From assembly GCF_003478445.1 (NCBI RefSeq), contig NZ_QUET01000040.1, positions 1 to 23,717 of the forward strand: DNA of 23,717 bases. The letters are read 5' to 3'. Positions 14,803-22,976 of this stretch are shown here, piece after piece (the first letter of the stretch is position 1; each line of letters begins with the position of its first letter). The notes under the pieces are model-generated. The model was given only the letters and a program-made list of their open reading frames with translations, ran no database searches and was not told the DNA's origin. The DNA comes from Roseburia sp. AM59-24XD. Its GTDB lineage: Bacteria; Bacillota; Clostridia; Lachnospirales; Lachnospiraceae. Both the position numbers and the translations under genes were made by a program.

Positions 14803-15666
14803 TTAAAAATGATAAGCATCTACCCATTCCTTCATAAGTGTTTCCTGCCTTTTCTGCAGCTTCGCAGTACGAGCTTCATCCTCCCCGTCATCCTGCGCCA
14901 CCATATACAAGGAATAGGTGACTCCGTCTCTGGTAAGATATGCGTTTTTCTTATAAAACATATATTTCCCGGTTCTGGAGCTGCTGTCCACGACCAGCCA
15001 CTCGTCTCCGTCTGCGGATTTTAATTTTGTCTGTTGATATTCCACATTGCCGTCCTCAGAAACGCCTGTCTGACCAGCATCTAAATGGGAGCCCTTAAAA
15101 AATATCTCCTCCCACTGCTGCAATCGGATATGATCGATCTCATATTTATGCTCGAGCATCACCTGATCCATCGTCACATCACGTTCTCCCCTCACGCTCG
15201 CATACAATGACACCGATATCTCGGACGGCCTATAATTCCAGTCTGCCGTCACCAGCTTATCATACCCAATAAAATCAACCGCCTTCTTATCTGAGTCAAA
15301 AGCCTTCTGACAATAGCCCGGCATTTCATCGGTATACGCAAAGTCCATATTTTTGTTCTGTTCAATGATCGTTTCCTTCATGCTGTCAAGCTGACCATGA
15401 AGCTCGTTAAAGTCGATCTGCTGCTTATTCCACTTCACAGTATATCCGGAACCACTGTCGCCGGAGTGCTTCTCGCTCATAAATATCCCAAGCTTCTGCG
15501 CCGCATATACGGCTGTTCCCATCGCTAACAGGACCACCAGAATGACCGCTGCTGCCTTAAGCGGGAAATACGCCTTTTTCTTTCGGGAAGAACACTCTGA
15601 CCAGGATTGTGTCAGAAAACGGTCATCAATGCCGGAAAGATATTCCAATCGATTTACTTCCTTCAT
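14803..15666 (-). CDS. Membrane anti-sigma factor (pair 1)
   Basis: A 287-residue single-pass membrane protein. The cytoplasmic N-terminus contains SGIDDRFLTQSW (residues about 11-22), the same IDDRF motif as the anti-sigma of pair 2. A basic stretch RKKKAY leads into a helix at about 37-55. The extracytoplasmic part (about 230 residues) does not resemble that of pair 2, suggesting a different signal. It resembles DUF4179-type anti-sigmas in outline. The start ATG overlaps the sigma stop as ATGA, so synthesis is coupled to the partner. It ends 76 bases before the next sigma gene. Confidence 0.85.
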   Translation of the reverse strand: MKEVNRLEYLSGIDDRFLTQSWSECSSRKKKAYFPLKAAAVILVVLLAMGTAVYAAQKLGIFMSEKHSGDSGSGYTVKWNKQQIDFNELHGQLDSMKETIIEQNKNMDFAYTDEMPGYCQKAFDSDKKAVDFIGYDKLVTADWNYRPSEISVSLYASVRGERDVTMDQVMLEHKYEIDHIRLQQWEEIFFKGSHLDAGQTGVSEDGNVEYQQTKLKSADGDEWLVVDSSSRTGKYMFYKKNAYLTRDGVTYSLYMVAQDDGEDEARTAKLQKRQETLMKEWVDAYHF

Positions 15667-16199
15667 ATACGATATCTCCCTTCTAAATAATTCTTAAGTC
15701 TCTTTCTCATACGAAACAGACTGCTTTTGATCCTGCTCGCCCCATAACCGGTCTGCCCGCACAATTCCTCGATCGATTCTCCGAACCAATAACGATGCAC
15801 AAACAGATAACGGTCCTGAGCCCGCTCCTGTTCCAGAAATTCATTGATCAGCTCCGTCAACAAGCTTTCCTGTTCCACCTTATCCGGAATAATGTTTTGA
15901 AGCTCTTTCGACAATTCCACAACCTCAGCTTTACGTTTCTGCCGCTCCATACTTCTGATCTTATTGAGCGCCTTATTTCTGCATATTCTGGCGCTGTACG
16001 CAAATAAATTGTCCGGCCTGTTCGGCGGAATACTGTCCCATACGGCAAGCAGCACATCATTCATGCATTCCTCCGCATCCTGTGCAGAAACAAAATGAGC
16101 TGCCAGCATTTTCAGCTTCGCCGCATACTGATCCTGAAGTGCCTTTACACCATCCTCTTCCCGGTTCCATAGCATTGCTATGATCTGCTTTTCATCCAT
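15663..16199 (-). CDS. ECF-type RNA polymerase sigma factor (pair 1)
   Basis: A 178-residue two-domain sigma factor. Region 2 (about residues 10-80) contains AQDAEECMNDVLLAVWDSIP and the FAYSARICRNKALNKIRS helix. Region 4 (about 120-172) contains the LFVHRYWFGESIEEL helix and the HTH TGYGASRIKSSLFRMRKRL. AGAAGGGAGAG lies just upstream of the ATG. It is the first gene of a four-gene leftward run, sigma-antisigma-sigma-antisigma. An ECF-type promoter with GCAACC sits 22 bases upstream, fitting autoregulation. Confidence 0.93.
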   Translation of the reverse strand: MDEKQIIAMLWNREEDGVKALQDQYAAKLKMLAAHFVSAQDAEECMNDVLLAVWDSIPPNRPDNLFAYSARICRNKALNKIRSMERQKRKAEVVELSKELQNIIPDKVEQESLLTELINEFLEQERAQDRYLFVHRYWFGESIEELCGQTGYGASRIKSSLFRMRKRLKNYLEGRYRI

Positions 16200-16220
16200 A
16201 GAATACTCTCCCTTCTACTT

Positions 16221-16251
16221 ATGAAGACACTTTTTCTGACCTGCAGGTTGC
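16221..16251 (-). promoter_or_regulatory. ECF-type promoter ahead of sigma pair 1
   Basis: Minus strand GCAACC (16246-16251), 17-base spacer, GTCTTCAT (16221-16228). The AACC -35 and GTC -10 are the usual marks of ECF-sigma promoters, so the operon is probably self-activated. Confidence 0.7.
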
Positions 16252-16311
16252 GTTTATTAAAATTTAAAAGTGAAATTTGAAATTTTTATTCTTCATCTCC
16301 TCCAACAGTCT

Positions 16312-18000
16312 CTACTCTTCATAATAATTGGTGTATTGTTCAAAAATCTCCTTTACTCTTCCATATGCCGTTTTCGGACGACGATATTCATCCACAACCC
16401 CCTTATTATTCATTTCTCTCGGACGACCTGCAAACCATTCACTGCTCACCCGCACATCACAAAACTGCCAAATATAAACACCCATGCTTTCTGAAAACTT
16501 CAAGCATTCTGACACCTGTTCAGACAGCGCATCTGCCTGATATTCCTCTGTCCATTTTCCGTGATAAGCATTACGACAGCCATACAAGCCTCCTGCTCCG
16601 ATCTCGGAAACAATAAAAGGCTTACCCTTTCCATTTCCGTCCTCGACGATCCAGTCATATACCTCATTTAAATAATCGCGAACCGGCTTGTCCACATACC
16701 ATCTTGGATATAGATTGCAGGAAATAACATCCGGCAGATCAAAGCAGATATCACCGAAAAATTTGCAGCTCGCAAATGTACATGGTCTGCTGTCATCCAT
16801 TTCACGTATCAACCGGAACTGCTTCTCATAACAGGAACGCCCAAACAATGTTTCGCTCGCACATTCATTTAAAATTCCCCAAATAAAAATACATGGATGA
16901 TTGTAATGATAAAATATCATTTCCCGGATAACCTGTTCCGCCTGCTCCTCAAACAATGGATGTTTCATCCTATCTTCTTCCAGGCCGCGTGCATGATTTT
17001 CTTCCCAGACCAGAATGCCAAGCTCATCACACAGATCTAAAAATATTTCATCGTTCGGATAATGTGCCGTCCGGATGGAATTTGCTCCCATCTGCCGTAT
17101 TAGAACCAGATCATTATATATTGTCTGATACGGCAGCGCACATCCATAATCCGGATGATCCTCATGACGGCATATTCCCTTGATCCGAAGTCTTTTCCCA
17201 TTCAGCAAAACGTATTTACCCTGAACACATATCTCACGAAATCCAAAGCGTTCAATCAGATCATCGATCACTTCATCCTCTCGCAGCATTTGCAATTCCA
17301 CCTGATACAGCACCGGCGTCTCCGGACTCCACTCCTCAATCCCATCGATCTTCAAATCGGTACAAAATTCATAATGTTTTTTAGCAGTATCTGTAAGTTT
17401 CCATTCAAAAGCAGTATCTTTTATTTTTCCTTGAATGGTAATATCCTCCTCGTCGTTCTGTCCGACTTTCAGTACATTGACTGCTGCCTTAACCTGAACA
17501 TGCCATTGTCTATTTTCGCGATATGCTTTCACATGAACATATTCCAAATACAGATCACTGAGTTCTTCTACGACAACACCTCTTGATATTCCGCCGTAAG
17601 ACATATAATCGTTCGGAACATGAAGCGCACTGTCTTTATGAAAACGATTATCCGCCTTGATCTCCAGCATATGTCTGCCCGGTTCCAAATCACTGACAAC
17701 GACGGAAAACGGCGTATAGGCATTGTAATGATGTCCGATCTCATGTCCGTCCAAATAAACCGTTGCAGTATGGCTCACACCTTTACACTCGATCCGTACA
17801 TTTCCCTGTGCCTGAAAAGTTTTACGATAAATCCCCTCTCCTCTGTAATCTGCAAAAAGCGGATGGTTCTCCCAGCAGCCAGGCACAGCAACCGGAAACT
17901 TCTGTCCTGCATAGTTTCCGGCACATGGTTCAAATTCCCATAAACTTTCGGTTAATTCCATTTGCTTTCTCACATAATGTGTCTTAAATGTCCGAATCAT
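16312..18000 (-). CDS. uidA: GH2 beta-glucuronidase
   Basis: A 562-residue cytoplasmic glycoside hydrolase (no signal peptide), with the GH2 order sugar-binding, immunoglobulin-like, then TIM barrel. The acid/base is E379 (ILNE) and the nucleophile E466 (IVSE). The NNKG motif at about 531-534 gives the N-x-K pair that contacts the glucuronate carboxylate, so beta-glucuronidase fits better than beta-galactosidase. The segment after VWEENHARG is short, so it lacks the long active-site loop of E. coli GUS. The ATG at 18000 follows GGGAGG by 11 bases; a TTG at 18009 is too close to that site. It follows fliB by 104 bases in the same direction. Substrates are likely glucuronides from diet, host or drugs. 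Confidence 0.9.
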   Translation of the reverse strand: MIRTFKTHYVRKQMELTESLWEFEPCAGNYAGQKFPVAVPGCWENHPLFADYRGEGIYRKTFQAQGNVRIECKGVSHTATVYLDGHEIGHHYNAYTPFSVVVSDLEPGRHMLEIKADNRFHKDSALHVPNDYMSYGGISRGVVVEELSDLYLEYVHVKAYRENRQWHVQVKAAVNVLKVGQNDEEDITIQGKIKDTAFEWKLTDTAKKHYEFCTDLKIDGIEEWSPETPVLYQVELQMLREDEVIDDLIERFGFREICVQGKYVLLNGKRLRIKGICRHEDHPDYGCALPYQTIYNDLVLIRQMGANSIRTAHYPNDEIFLDLCDELGILVWEENHARGLEEDRMKHPLFEEQAEQVIREMIFYHYNHPCIFIWGILNECASETLFGRSCYEKQFRLIREMDDSRPCTFASCKFFGDICFDLPDVISCNLYPRWYVDKPVRDYLNEVYDWIVEDGNGKGKPFIVSEIGAGGLYGCRNAYHGKWTEEYQADALSEQVSECLKFSESMGVYIWQFCDVRVSSEWFAGRPREMNNKGVVDEYRRPKTAYGRVKEIFEQYTNYYEE

Positions 18001-18033
18001 TTGATTCAATGCCTCCCTTCTTTAAAGCAAGTT

Positions 18034-18072
18034 CTAATCATAAATAATTTTATTATCCTCATAATAGTTCAT
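18034..18072 (-). CDS. Possible 12-residue leader ORF between fliB and the glucuronidase gene
   Basis: MNYYEDNKIIYD is preceded by CCGGAG with a 5-base gap and stops 33 bases before the glucuronidase ATG. The same frame is open further upstream and reads VRGLVVDETGDN, so the stretch may instead be a leftover coding tail. Evidence is a ribosome site and codon-like sequence only. Confidence 0.25.
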   Translation of the reverse strand: MNYYEDNKIIYD

Positions 18073-18104
18073 ATTATCTCCGGTCTCATCAACCACAAGT
18101 CCTC

Positions 18105-19211
18105 TTACACCAGCAGCGAATAATATTCCCACGGCCAGATGACATCATCAAAACAGTTTTCCATATATTCCCAAATATCATCATCCGCATATCCCATCAT
18201 CCGAAAGATCACACATACACTTTCCCGCAGCTCCCCATAGGAAAGCATGCCTTTTCGCTGCTGCAAAAACAAAACCTGCAGTAACACCGCATACTCCATT
18301 GCCATCCATTCTAACTTCACAAGAATATCCAGAACCTGCTCCGTTCCCGGCGTGATCAGTGCCGATGATATCTCCTCCGCAAACAGATTTCGAAGATGCT
18401 TCTCAAAAGGTTGAATCTTCTGCCGAAAATCATCCCATTCCTTCGTCTGCCTGTTATCTAATTGCTCTGCCGCATCCGCAAGCGGCAGCAAAAAATCCGT
18501 ATATATATTTTTTCTGCGGTATATCTCAGAAACATCCAGAAAGAGCAGATTATATTCTTCCATTCGATTGCTTGTCATTTCGTCATTATCGCCGATCGCA
18601 TCCTGAATCGCCTTAAGATCTGTCGCATTCTTATAAACTTGGAACTTCTCCTCCAGGCTTCCATTCTCTTCCAGTTCATTCAGATCCTTTACGATCAGAA
18701 AACAGATTTCCAAAGCAGTATTTAACTTGAGTCCCTTTGTAGTTACAATTTCCAACAGCCAGTCCCTGATTTCAAATAATATCGGATTAATCTCCGTAAT
18801 TTCCCCACATGCCGTTTTGCTTTCTTCCCGTTCCTGAAACCAAAAAGATTCCTGCTGCCACAGCAGATCCAACACTGCCGGACAGCCCGGTGTCAGCGCA
18901 CGCTCAATCCTTCCGTTGTATATGTGCTCCTCTCTCGGAAAAGTCTGACAGGTGTGCGAAATCGCCTGATCTCCATCCCTTATGACAATTTTACATAATT
19001 TCTCATCATTCAGAAACGGACACATCCCATCCTGTCCAAGTGCAATAACATATCCGTCCTCCCCCTGCTTCACATGGCTTTTCCATTCCTCGTCCCATCG
19101 AAAAAATGTCCCATCATCTACTGCAATACGCCACTGCATGCAGCAGGTCATGGGACATTTCGATGCAGTACATTGAAATTGTTCATAATAATCCGGTTGA
19201 TATAATTTCAT
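18105..19211 (-). CDS. fliB: Flagellin lysine-N-methylase FliB
   Basis: A 368-residue protein of the FliB family, which methylates surface lysines of flagellin. The N-terminus carries the family cysteine cluster CTASKCPMTCC (C14, C19, C23, C24), then CPFLNDEKLC (C64, C73), HTCQTFPR (C88) and a later TPGCP (C110), probably binding a metal or iron-sulphur centre. The C-terminal two-thirds is helical without clear motifs. The ATG at 19211 is the family-like start (MKLYQPDYY); a farther TTG at 19235 lacks a good site, though AAAGGA lies 13 bases from the ATG, a long spacing. No flagellar gene is in the window, so it acts on flagellin encoded elsewhere, implying a motile host. Confidence 0.9.
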   Translation of the reverse strand: MKLYQPDYYEQFQCTASKCPMTCCMQWRIAVDDGTFFRWDEEWKSHVKQGEDGYVIALGQDGMCPFLNDEKLCKIVIRDGDQAISHTCQTFPREEHIYNGRIERALTPGCPAVLDLLWQQESFWFQEREESKTACGEITEINPILFEIRDWLLEIVTTKGLKLNTALEICFLIVKDLNELEENGSLEEKFQVYKNATDLKAIQDAIGDNDEMTSNRMEEYNLLFLDVSEIYRRKNIYTDFLLPLADAAEQLDNRQTKEWDDFRQKIQPFEKHLRNLFAEEISSALITPGTEQVLDILVKLEWMAMEYAVLLQVLFLQQRKGMLSYGELRESVCVIFRMMGYADDDIWEYMENCFDDVIWPWEYYSLLV

Positions 19212-19280
19212 AGTAATCTCATATTCCTTTCTCAACCCTAATCTTTCTTCGCACTCTGCTATGAAGATACCTGTTTAAAA

Positions 19281-19306
19281 GCAAAAAATCTGCGCAGATC
19301 ATTTGC
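19281..19306 (-). terminator. Weak terminator-like hairpin after the 95-residue gene
   Basis: Minus strand GCAAA..ATCT GCGC AGAT..TTTGC with a T-run inside the distal arm and TTTT after it. The stem is interrupted by a 2-base mismatch, so the call is tentative. Confidence 0.4.
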
Positions 19307-19339
19307 TTTCATCCAAAAGAAAATTACCTGTGTAAAATA

Positions 19340-19627
19340 CTACAGACCTTCGTTGTAAATCTTCGTAATTGCCGCCTGTGCTTCCTCCATCTCATGCTTC
19401 TTCCGAAAACGCTCACGATCCTCCAGAATTGCAAGCATTTCATCAACCACCATTTCCACGCTCGGATTCGTCATCCGATACAGATACCCCAGCATCCGCG
19501 TCGCAGTATAATCGGTGTTCATATATTTGTATGCAATCTCACGACATAATTCCTCCGGAAAATTCTTGTCCATCAGTGCCCGATACACCTCCGCACTGCG
19601 CGAGGAATTTTTATTACTTCTATCCAT
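19340..19627 (-). CDS. Small helical protein, unknown function
   Basis: A 95-residue soluble, mostly helical protein (MDRSNKNSSRSAEVYRALM at the start, charged EDRERFRKKHEMEEA near the end). I recognise it only as a type often seen in Lachnospiraceae genomes. The ATG at 19627 follows AGAGAGGA by 7 bases; a TTG one codon earlier is possible. It lies 42 bases after the exported-protein gene in the same direction, so they may be cotranscribed. No domain function can be assigned. Confidence 0.7.
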   Translation of the reverse strand: MDRSNKNSSRSAEVYRALMDKNFPEELCREIAYKYMNTDYTATRMLGYLYRMTNPSVEMVVDEMLAILEDRERFRKKHEMEEAQAAITKIYNEGL

Positions 19628-19669
19628 CAAATCGTCCTCTCTTTAGAATCGTATATTTCTACTTTGTAA

Positions 19670-20521
19670 TTATTTTCTGATCACTTCTTTCCCAGCATCG
19701 TTAGTAATAATAATTTGTTCATCGTCTTTCCACTGAACAGAATTAACGGAATTTAATTTCACTCTCTGTGTTTTTACCTTTATGTATTTATCTCCTCTTT
19801 TCGCCAAAAGCACGACATGAAACTTCTGCGTCTCACCATCCTTCAAATACTTTCCAACAACGATCGCAATGTCACCATTTGTATGATTCACAGCAATATT
19901 TGTAATCCGTTCCTTCTTCTCGGTTTGATACAGAAGCTTATCTTCCGAATTAAGAAGTTTATGGTTCCCTGAATCACCAGATGTCGCTTCCACATACGCA
20001 AGAGAATCCAGCGTATCGCCAAAGGCATAGCTCGAACAATATTTTTCCAGAAGAAGCTCCTGCGTAGATGCATCGTAAACACTCATACAGCCCATAAACG
20101 GACTCACATGAGAAAAAGCAACTATCATCTTGTCATCAAGCCACTCCAGAGACATAATTCCCGTTGCCAGATGCGGTTCAACCGTAATCGTTTGGGTCTT
20201 GTCTGTCGCCCGATCCTGAATATATAAAAGCTGACTGTCGTCTTCGCAGACATACGCATTATAGCTTTTCTGTGTAGACACTGCAGACAAGACAGTTTGT
20301 GATGCGGATGCATCTTTTACTTTGTTATTCACTGATGTCACTGCCCGGTTGCCAGTTTCATCATTGACAAAGGTTTGTTTAGAAATCCGCTTGTCCTGAT
20401 GAATCTCTGTCTGCTTTATTCCGGACGCGCCGGTTATATTTGTATTCTTAGTTGTAACCAGAGTTATGGCTGCGAGAATAACGCAGATACCGGTCACGGT
20501 GTAAAGCTTGGTCTTTTTCAT
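19670..20521 (-). CDS. Exported, N-terminally anchored protein with propeller-like repeats
   Basis: A 283-residue protein. One hydrophobic segment at about residues 6-24 (YTVTGICVILAAITLVTT) is an uncleaved anchor or signal peptide. After a Ser/Thr-rich stalk (about 30-85) the rest is made of short beta-strand units with W-x-D and S/A-Y-V-E patterns (for example SLEWLDDKMIVAFSH and NSVQWKDDEQIIITND). This resembles a WD40/TolB-like propeller, extracytoplasmic. AAAGGAG lies 6 bases before the ATG. It is the last chromosome-like gene before the AT-rich region. Binding partner unknown. Confidence 0.75.
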   Translation of the reverse strand: MKKTKLYTVTGICVILAAITLVTTKNTNITGASGIKQTEIHQDKRISKQTFVNDETGNRAVTSVNNKVKDASASQTVLSAVSTQKSYNAYVCEDDSQLLYIQDRATDKTQTITVEPHLATGIMSLEWLDDKMIVAFSHVSPFMGCMSVYDASTQELLLEKYCSSYAFGDTLDSLAYVEATSGDSGNHKLLNSEDKLLYQTEKKERITNIAVNHTNGDIAIVVGKYLKDGETQKFHVVLLAKRGDKYIKVKTQRVKLNSVNSVQWKDDEQIIITNDAGKEVIRK

Positions 20522-20596
20522 TTGGATCTCCTTTAATGATGTTAGCTTATTTTTAAACTATAAATCAAATAATGTGTTGTATTACACTGCTTTTAC

Positions 20597-20746
20597 TCAC
20601 AAGAGGTTATTTAATGTTTTCATATCTTCCAGACTTAACTTACCTTGCGCGTGCATATCTTCCAACGGACCATTTCGAAAACAATAATGTACGACAAATC
20701 TTGCAAATAAGTCCACATCAACATTTTCGAAAAAAAGTTCCTTCAT
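20597..20746 (-). pseudogene. Truncated conserved small protein of mobile-element type
   Basis: A 49-codon frame from ATG 20746 to TGA 20597 encodes MKELFFENVDVDLFARFVVH, then YCFRNGPLEDMHAQGKLS. That pattern matches a conserved family often found in Clostridia mobile elements, in which the full protein runs on for several dozen residues after KTLN. Here it stops right after that point, so it is probably a decayed remnant. Upstream there is an extended -10 (TGCTATAGT) but no clear ribosome site. The family name and function are not known to me; recognition is from memory and should be checked. The flanks 20522-20596 and 20747-20920 show no other gene I can support. Confidence 0.55.
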
Positions 20747-20920
20747 TTCTCTATTTCAAGCATCAAGTAATCCTACTATAGCACAATCTGTTAAAAATAA
20801 ATAGAGATATTCTCATATCAATCCTTTCAAATTTCTCAACCATCCTTTGATATCTATTTTGATTACTCTAATATATGTCACCCTAAAGTTTCAAATCCCA
20901 GAATCAAATTCTTTACTATT

Positions 20921-20962
20921 TCAAAAATCCCCATACCAGGCAAAAGCTTAGCCCGGTATGGG
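20921..20962 (-). terminator. Terminator after the toxin-antitoxin operon
   Basis: Minus strand CCCATACC-GGGC paired with GCCT-GGTATGGG (12 bp, one G-T pair), then GATTTTTG. It sits 37 bases after the toxin stop. Confidence 0.85.
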
Positions 20963-20999
20963 AACCCATTATTCTAATATTATATTACAAGCGTAAGCT

Positions 21000-21185
21000 C
21001 TAATAAATCGTCATATCCAATTTTCTAAAAATATCTGCATCTTGCTCTAGTGAGATTATCTTGCTGTAAATTTCTAATTCAAAGTTATCAGCGACTCTTT
21101 TACCAAAATTCGATTCTATACTTTCAGTAATATCTACAATATCATAGATTGCTTCCCAGGTAACGATAACCTTACGCTCTTTCAT
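21000..21185 (-). pseudogene. Shortened ParE/RelE-type toxin
   Basis: 61 residues beginning MKERKVIVTWEAIYDIVDIT. The start has the ParE/RelE fold pattern: a basic first strand (KVIVT), A-x-x-D-I-x-x-I in helix 1, then an amphipathic helix 2 (RVADNFELEIYSKIISL). Full-length family members are about 90-100 residues and end with a strand pair carrying catalytic basic residues (R-x-x-Y or similar). Here the frame stops after FRKLDMTIY, so the C-terminal strands are missing. It overlaps the antitoxin end by 14 bases. It is probably an inactivated toxin; a genuinely short variant is less likely. Confidence 0.65.
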
Positions 21186-21339
21186 TTCGTCTTGCAGTCC
21201 TCAATTTTGTAATCATCTCAAAAGCTTCATCAACTGGTAATTCTCTTTTTTCTTCCATATCATCAATACCACGATCTAATAAACGAAATATATCTCTTTC
21301 TTCATTTGTTCCCTGTGGTTTCATTACTGAAATATCCAT
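21172..21339 (-). CDS. Antitoxin of the ParE/RelE-type pair
   Basis: A 55-residue acidic-to-basic protein, MDISVMKPQGTNEERDIFRL at the start and EMITKLRTARRNERA at the end. The PQGTNEERDIFRLLDRG-type segment and the following acidic helix are typical of short antitoxins encoded just ahead of ParE/RelE toxins. It has a strong AGGGAGG site before the ATG. Its stop overlaps the toxin start, the standard operon form that keeps antitoxin in excess. With the toxin shortened, the antitoxin may be a leftover. Confidence 0.75.
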   Translation of the reverse strand: MDISVMKPQGTNEERDIFRLLDRGIDDMEEKRELPVDEAFEMITKLRTARRNERA

Positions 21340-21687
21340 AATAAACACCTCCCTGTCATCTTTATAATTTAATCACTCTTATGTTCGTTAATATATAGTT
21401 TATCATATCTCACAAAAATATACCATACATGCTTTTAGACTTATAAAATCTCTAAGATAAAATTGTCTATTTTCTCTCTCCTTGACCGCTAACATGCCAT
21501 TTCACTTAGTGAACGTTTACTTATTCACACAATTGTGCTATTTGACATAGTTTCATTCAACAACGGAACGATCCCTTCTTAATGTATTTCATGCTTAGAC
21601 CGATTGCCCTAACAAATTCAATCTGACGCCTAAGCTGATGCGGTTTAAACGACAATATTACAACAATCCAATTATTTTCCTTCGTAA
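21340..21687. other. Gene-free AT-rich gap between cas2 and the antitoxin; no CRISPR array
   Basis: I read this stretch on both strands for repeats of 25-37 bases at CRISPR-like spacing and found none. It contains probable antitoxin promoter elements near 21385-21420 on the minus strand (TATA-rich, no clear -35). A reading frame overlapping the cas2 end in another phase continues for about 48 codons (FHAVITKEN and onward) but has no start codon and no recognised family. Confidence 0.6.
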
Positions 21688-21966
21688 TCACAGCATGAAA
21701 TCTGTCATGTCATCTTCCTTCCCCCAAAAGTCTTTCTCCATCCATCTTTCCTGTCTACTTTTAAAAATGATAACCGAATCTACGCTTTTATCAATATAAG
21801 GTTTCAGTTCATTTTGCAATTTCATTAATTGGACTTTAGAAATTTCCCCCTCAAAGACCGAATTTTGTATATGAGATAAATACTTTTTACATGTTTTAAA
21901 AATATTTCTCCACCTTTTTGTTCCTTTGTCCTTGATACTGATATCATATACTAAAACTACATACAT
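21688..21966 (-). CDS. cas2: CRISPR adaptation endonuclease Cas2
   Basis: A 92-residue protein forming the central dimer of the Cas1-Cas2 spacer integrase. The ferredoxin-like first strand MYVVLVYDIS carries the conserved D8, and the RWRNIFKTCKKYLSHIQNSV helix and strand are family-typical. The length is normal. It starts 3 bases after the cas1 stop, with only a weak GGTGG before the ATG, so it relies on translational coupling to cas1. Downstream, where an array would normally begin, there is none in the next 350 bases. Confidence 0.95.
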   Translation of the reverse strand: MYVVLVYDISIKDKGTKRWRNIFKTCKKYLSHIQNSVFEGEISKVQLMKLQNELKPYIDKSVDSVIIFKSRQERWMEKDFWGKEDDMTDFML

Positions 21967-21969
21967 TTT

Positions 21970-22962
21970 TTACCACCATATTTTGAACCCTTCATATTCT
22001 TTTTCACCAATTATGTGTTTGATCAGTTTGTATAACTCTAAACGAATTAAATATTGATAAGACACCTGTCGCCCCAGTTCCTTATGCTTAATTGTCTTCT
22101 TTAACGAGTTTTCCAGTTCTCTTGCTATCAGCTTCGATGCATCCTTTTTTAAGTGTAAAAAATTCAATTCTTTCGTAAAACTTTCTTCCGTAATCTGATT
22201 TCTGTTTAATAATGAAAATATCAAACGATCACCAATCAACGGCTTAAATATTTCAGATACATCCAGACACAAAGAATATCTTCTTACACCTGGTTCGTGC
22301 AAATAACTAATTGTCGGATTTAACTGTGTATGATAAACCTCACTTAATATTTTTGCATAAATCAATGAGTTCACATAAGATATCAGTGAATTTATCATGT
22401 TATCCGGCGGATGCATAACTCTCTTTTTAAAATCTATTTCCTGATTCACGATTACGTTCCATGCTGCATAATATTGTTGTCTTATATTCCCTTCAACTCC
22501 CATAAGTTCATTTATCGTGTTTGTTTTTGTAATCTGTCGTCTTAAGCCTTCTATTTCCTCCATCCATTGTGAAACATCTTTTCCTCTTCCATTGTAATAT
22601 CTCAAATTTCTATAAATATTAAAAGATGCCGCATCAATAAATTTTTGTGCAATTTCCAATCTTTTCTCTCCATTTTTATACACTTCTACCTGGTTGACTA
22701 ACAGTTGTCCGGCAAGCAGAGATTCTCTTGGATAATAACTTCCTGTATAAAAATTATAGTAATTGAAAAAATGAATCGGAATTCCATATTGCGAAATATA
22801 ATTTAAAAATGTTGTATTAAACGTCATTTCTGACATCACATAAATATCCGAAATACGCTCAATTGGAATATCTCTCTTTGCCCCTTCATTTGGGCAAAAT
22901 TGTAGTGTATTATCTTTTCTTTTAATGTCACCACTGTTATATATGTAAAAACTCTGTTTCAT
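21970..22962 (-). CDS. cas1: CRISPR spacer integrase Cas1 (type I-B-like)
   Basis: A 330-residue integrase that inserts new spacers. Beginning MKQSFYIYNSGDIKRKDNTL, it has the beta-rich N-terminal domain, then the catalytic helical domain with E157 (GVEGNIR), H222 (LHEPG) and D234/E237 (LDVSE): all metal ligands are intact. The N-terminus and overall length match the I-B lineage. The ATG at 22962 follows AAGGGAG; a longer in-frame start at 22989 would overlap cas4 and lacks a site. It lies 14 bases after cas4 and 3 before cas2, so all three are one operon. It appears functional. Confidence 0.95.
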   Translation of the reverse strand: MKQSFYIYNSGDIKRKDNTLQFCPNEGAKRDIPIERISDIYVMSEMTFNTTFLNYISQYGIPIHFFNYYNFYTGSYYPRESLLAGQLLVNQVEVYKNGEKRLEIAQKFIDAASFNIYRNLRYYNGRGKDVSQWMEEIEGLRRQITKTNTINELMGVEGNIRQQYYAAWNVIVNQEIDFKKRVMHPPDNMINSLISYVNSLIYAKILSEVYHTQLNPTISYLHEPGVRRYSLCLDVSEIFKPLIGDRLIFSLLNRNQITEESFTKELNFLHLKKDASKLIARELENSLKKTIKHKELGRQVSYQYLIRLELYKLIKHIIGEKEYEGFKIWW

Positions 22963-22976
22963 AACTTCTCCCTTCT

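Noticed and set aside
20572..20781. A 69-codon plus-strand frame
   Set aside because: It is the antisense shadow of the truncated 49-codon ORF, which has the recognisable sequence.
21340..21687. CRISPR array after cas2
   Set aside because: No repeat unit recurs on either strand.
21580..21705. A frame overlapping the cas2 end (FHAVITKEN to KGSFRC) as a transposase remnant
   Set aside because: A DRFH-like start recalled ISL3 transposases, but there is no start codon, the match is a few residues and the phase overlap with cas2 makes chance likely.
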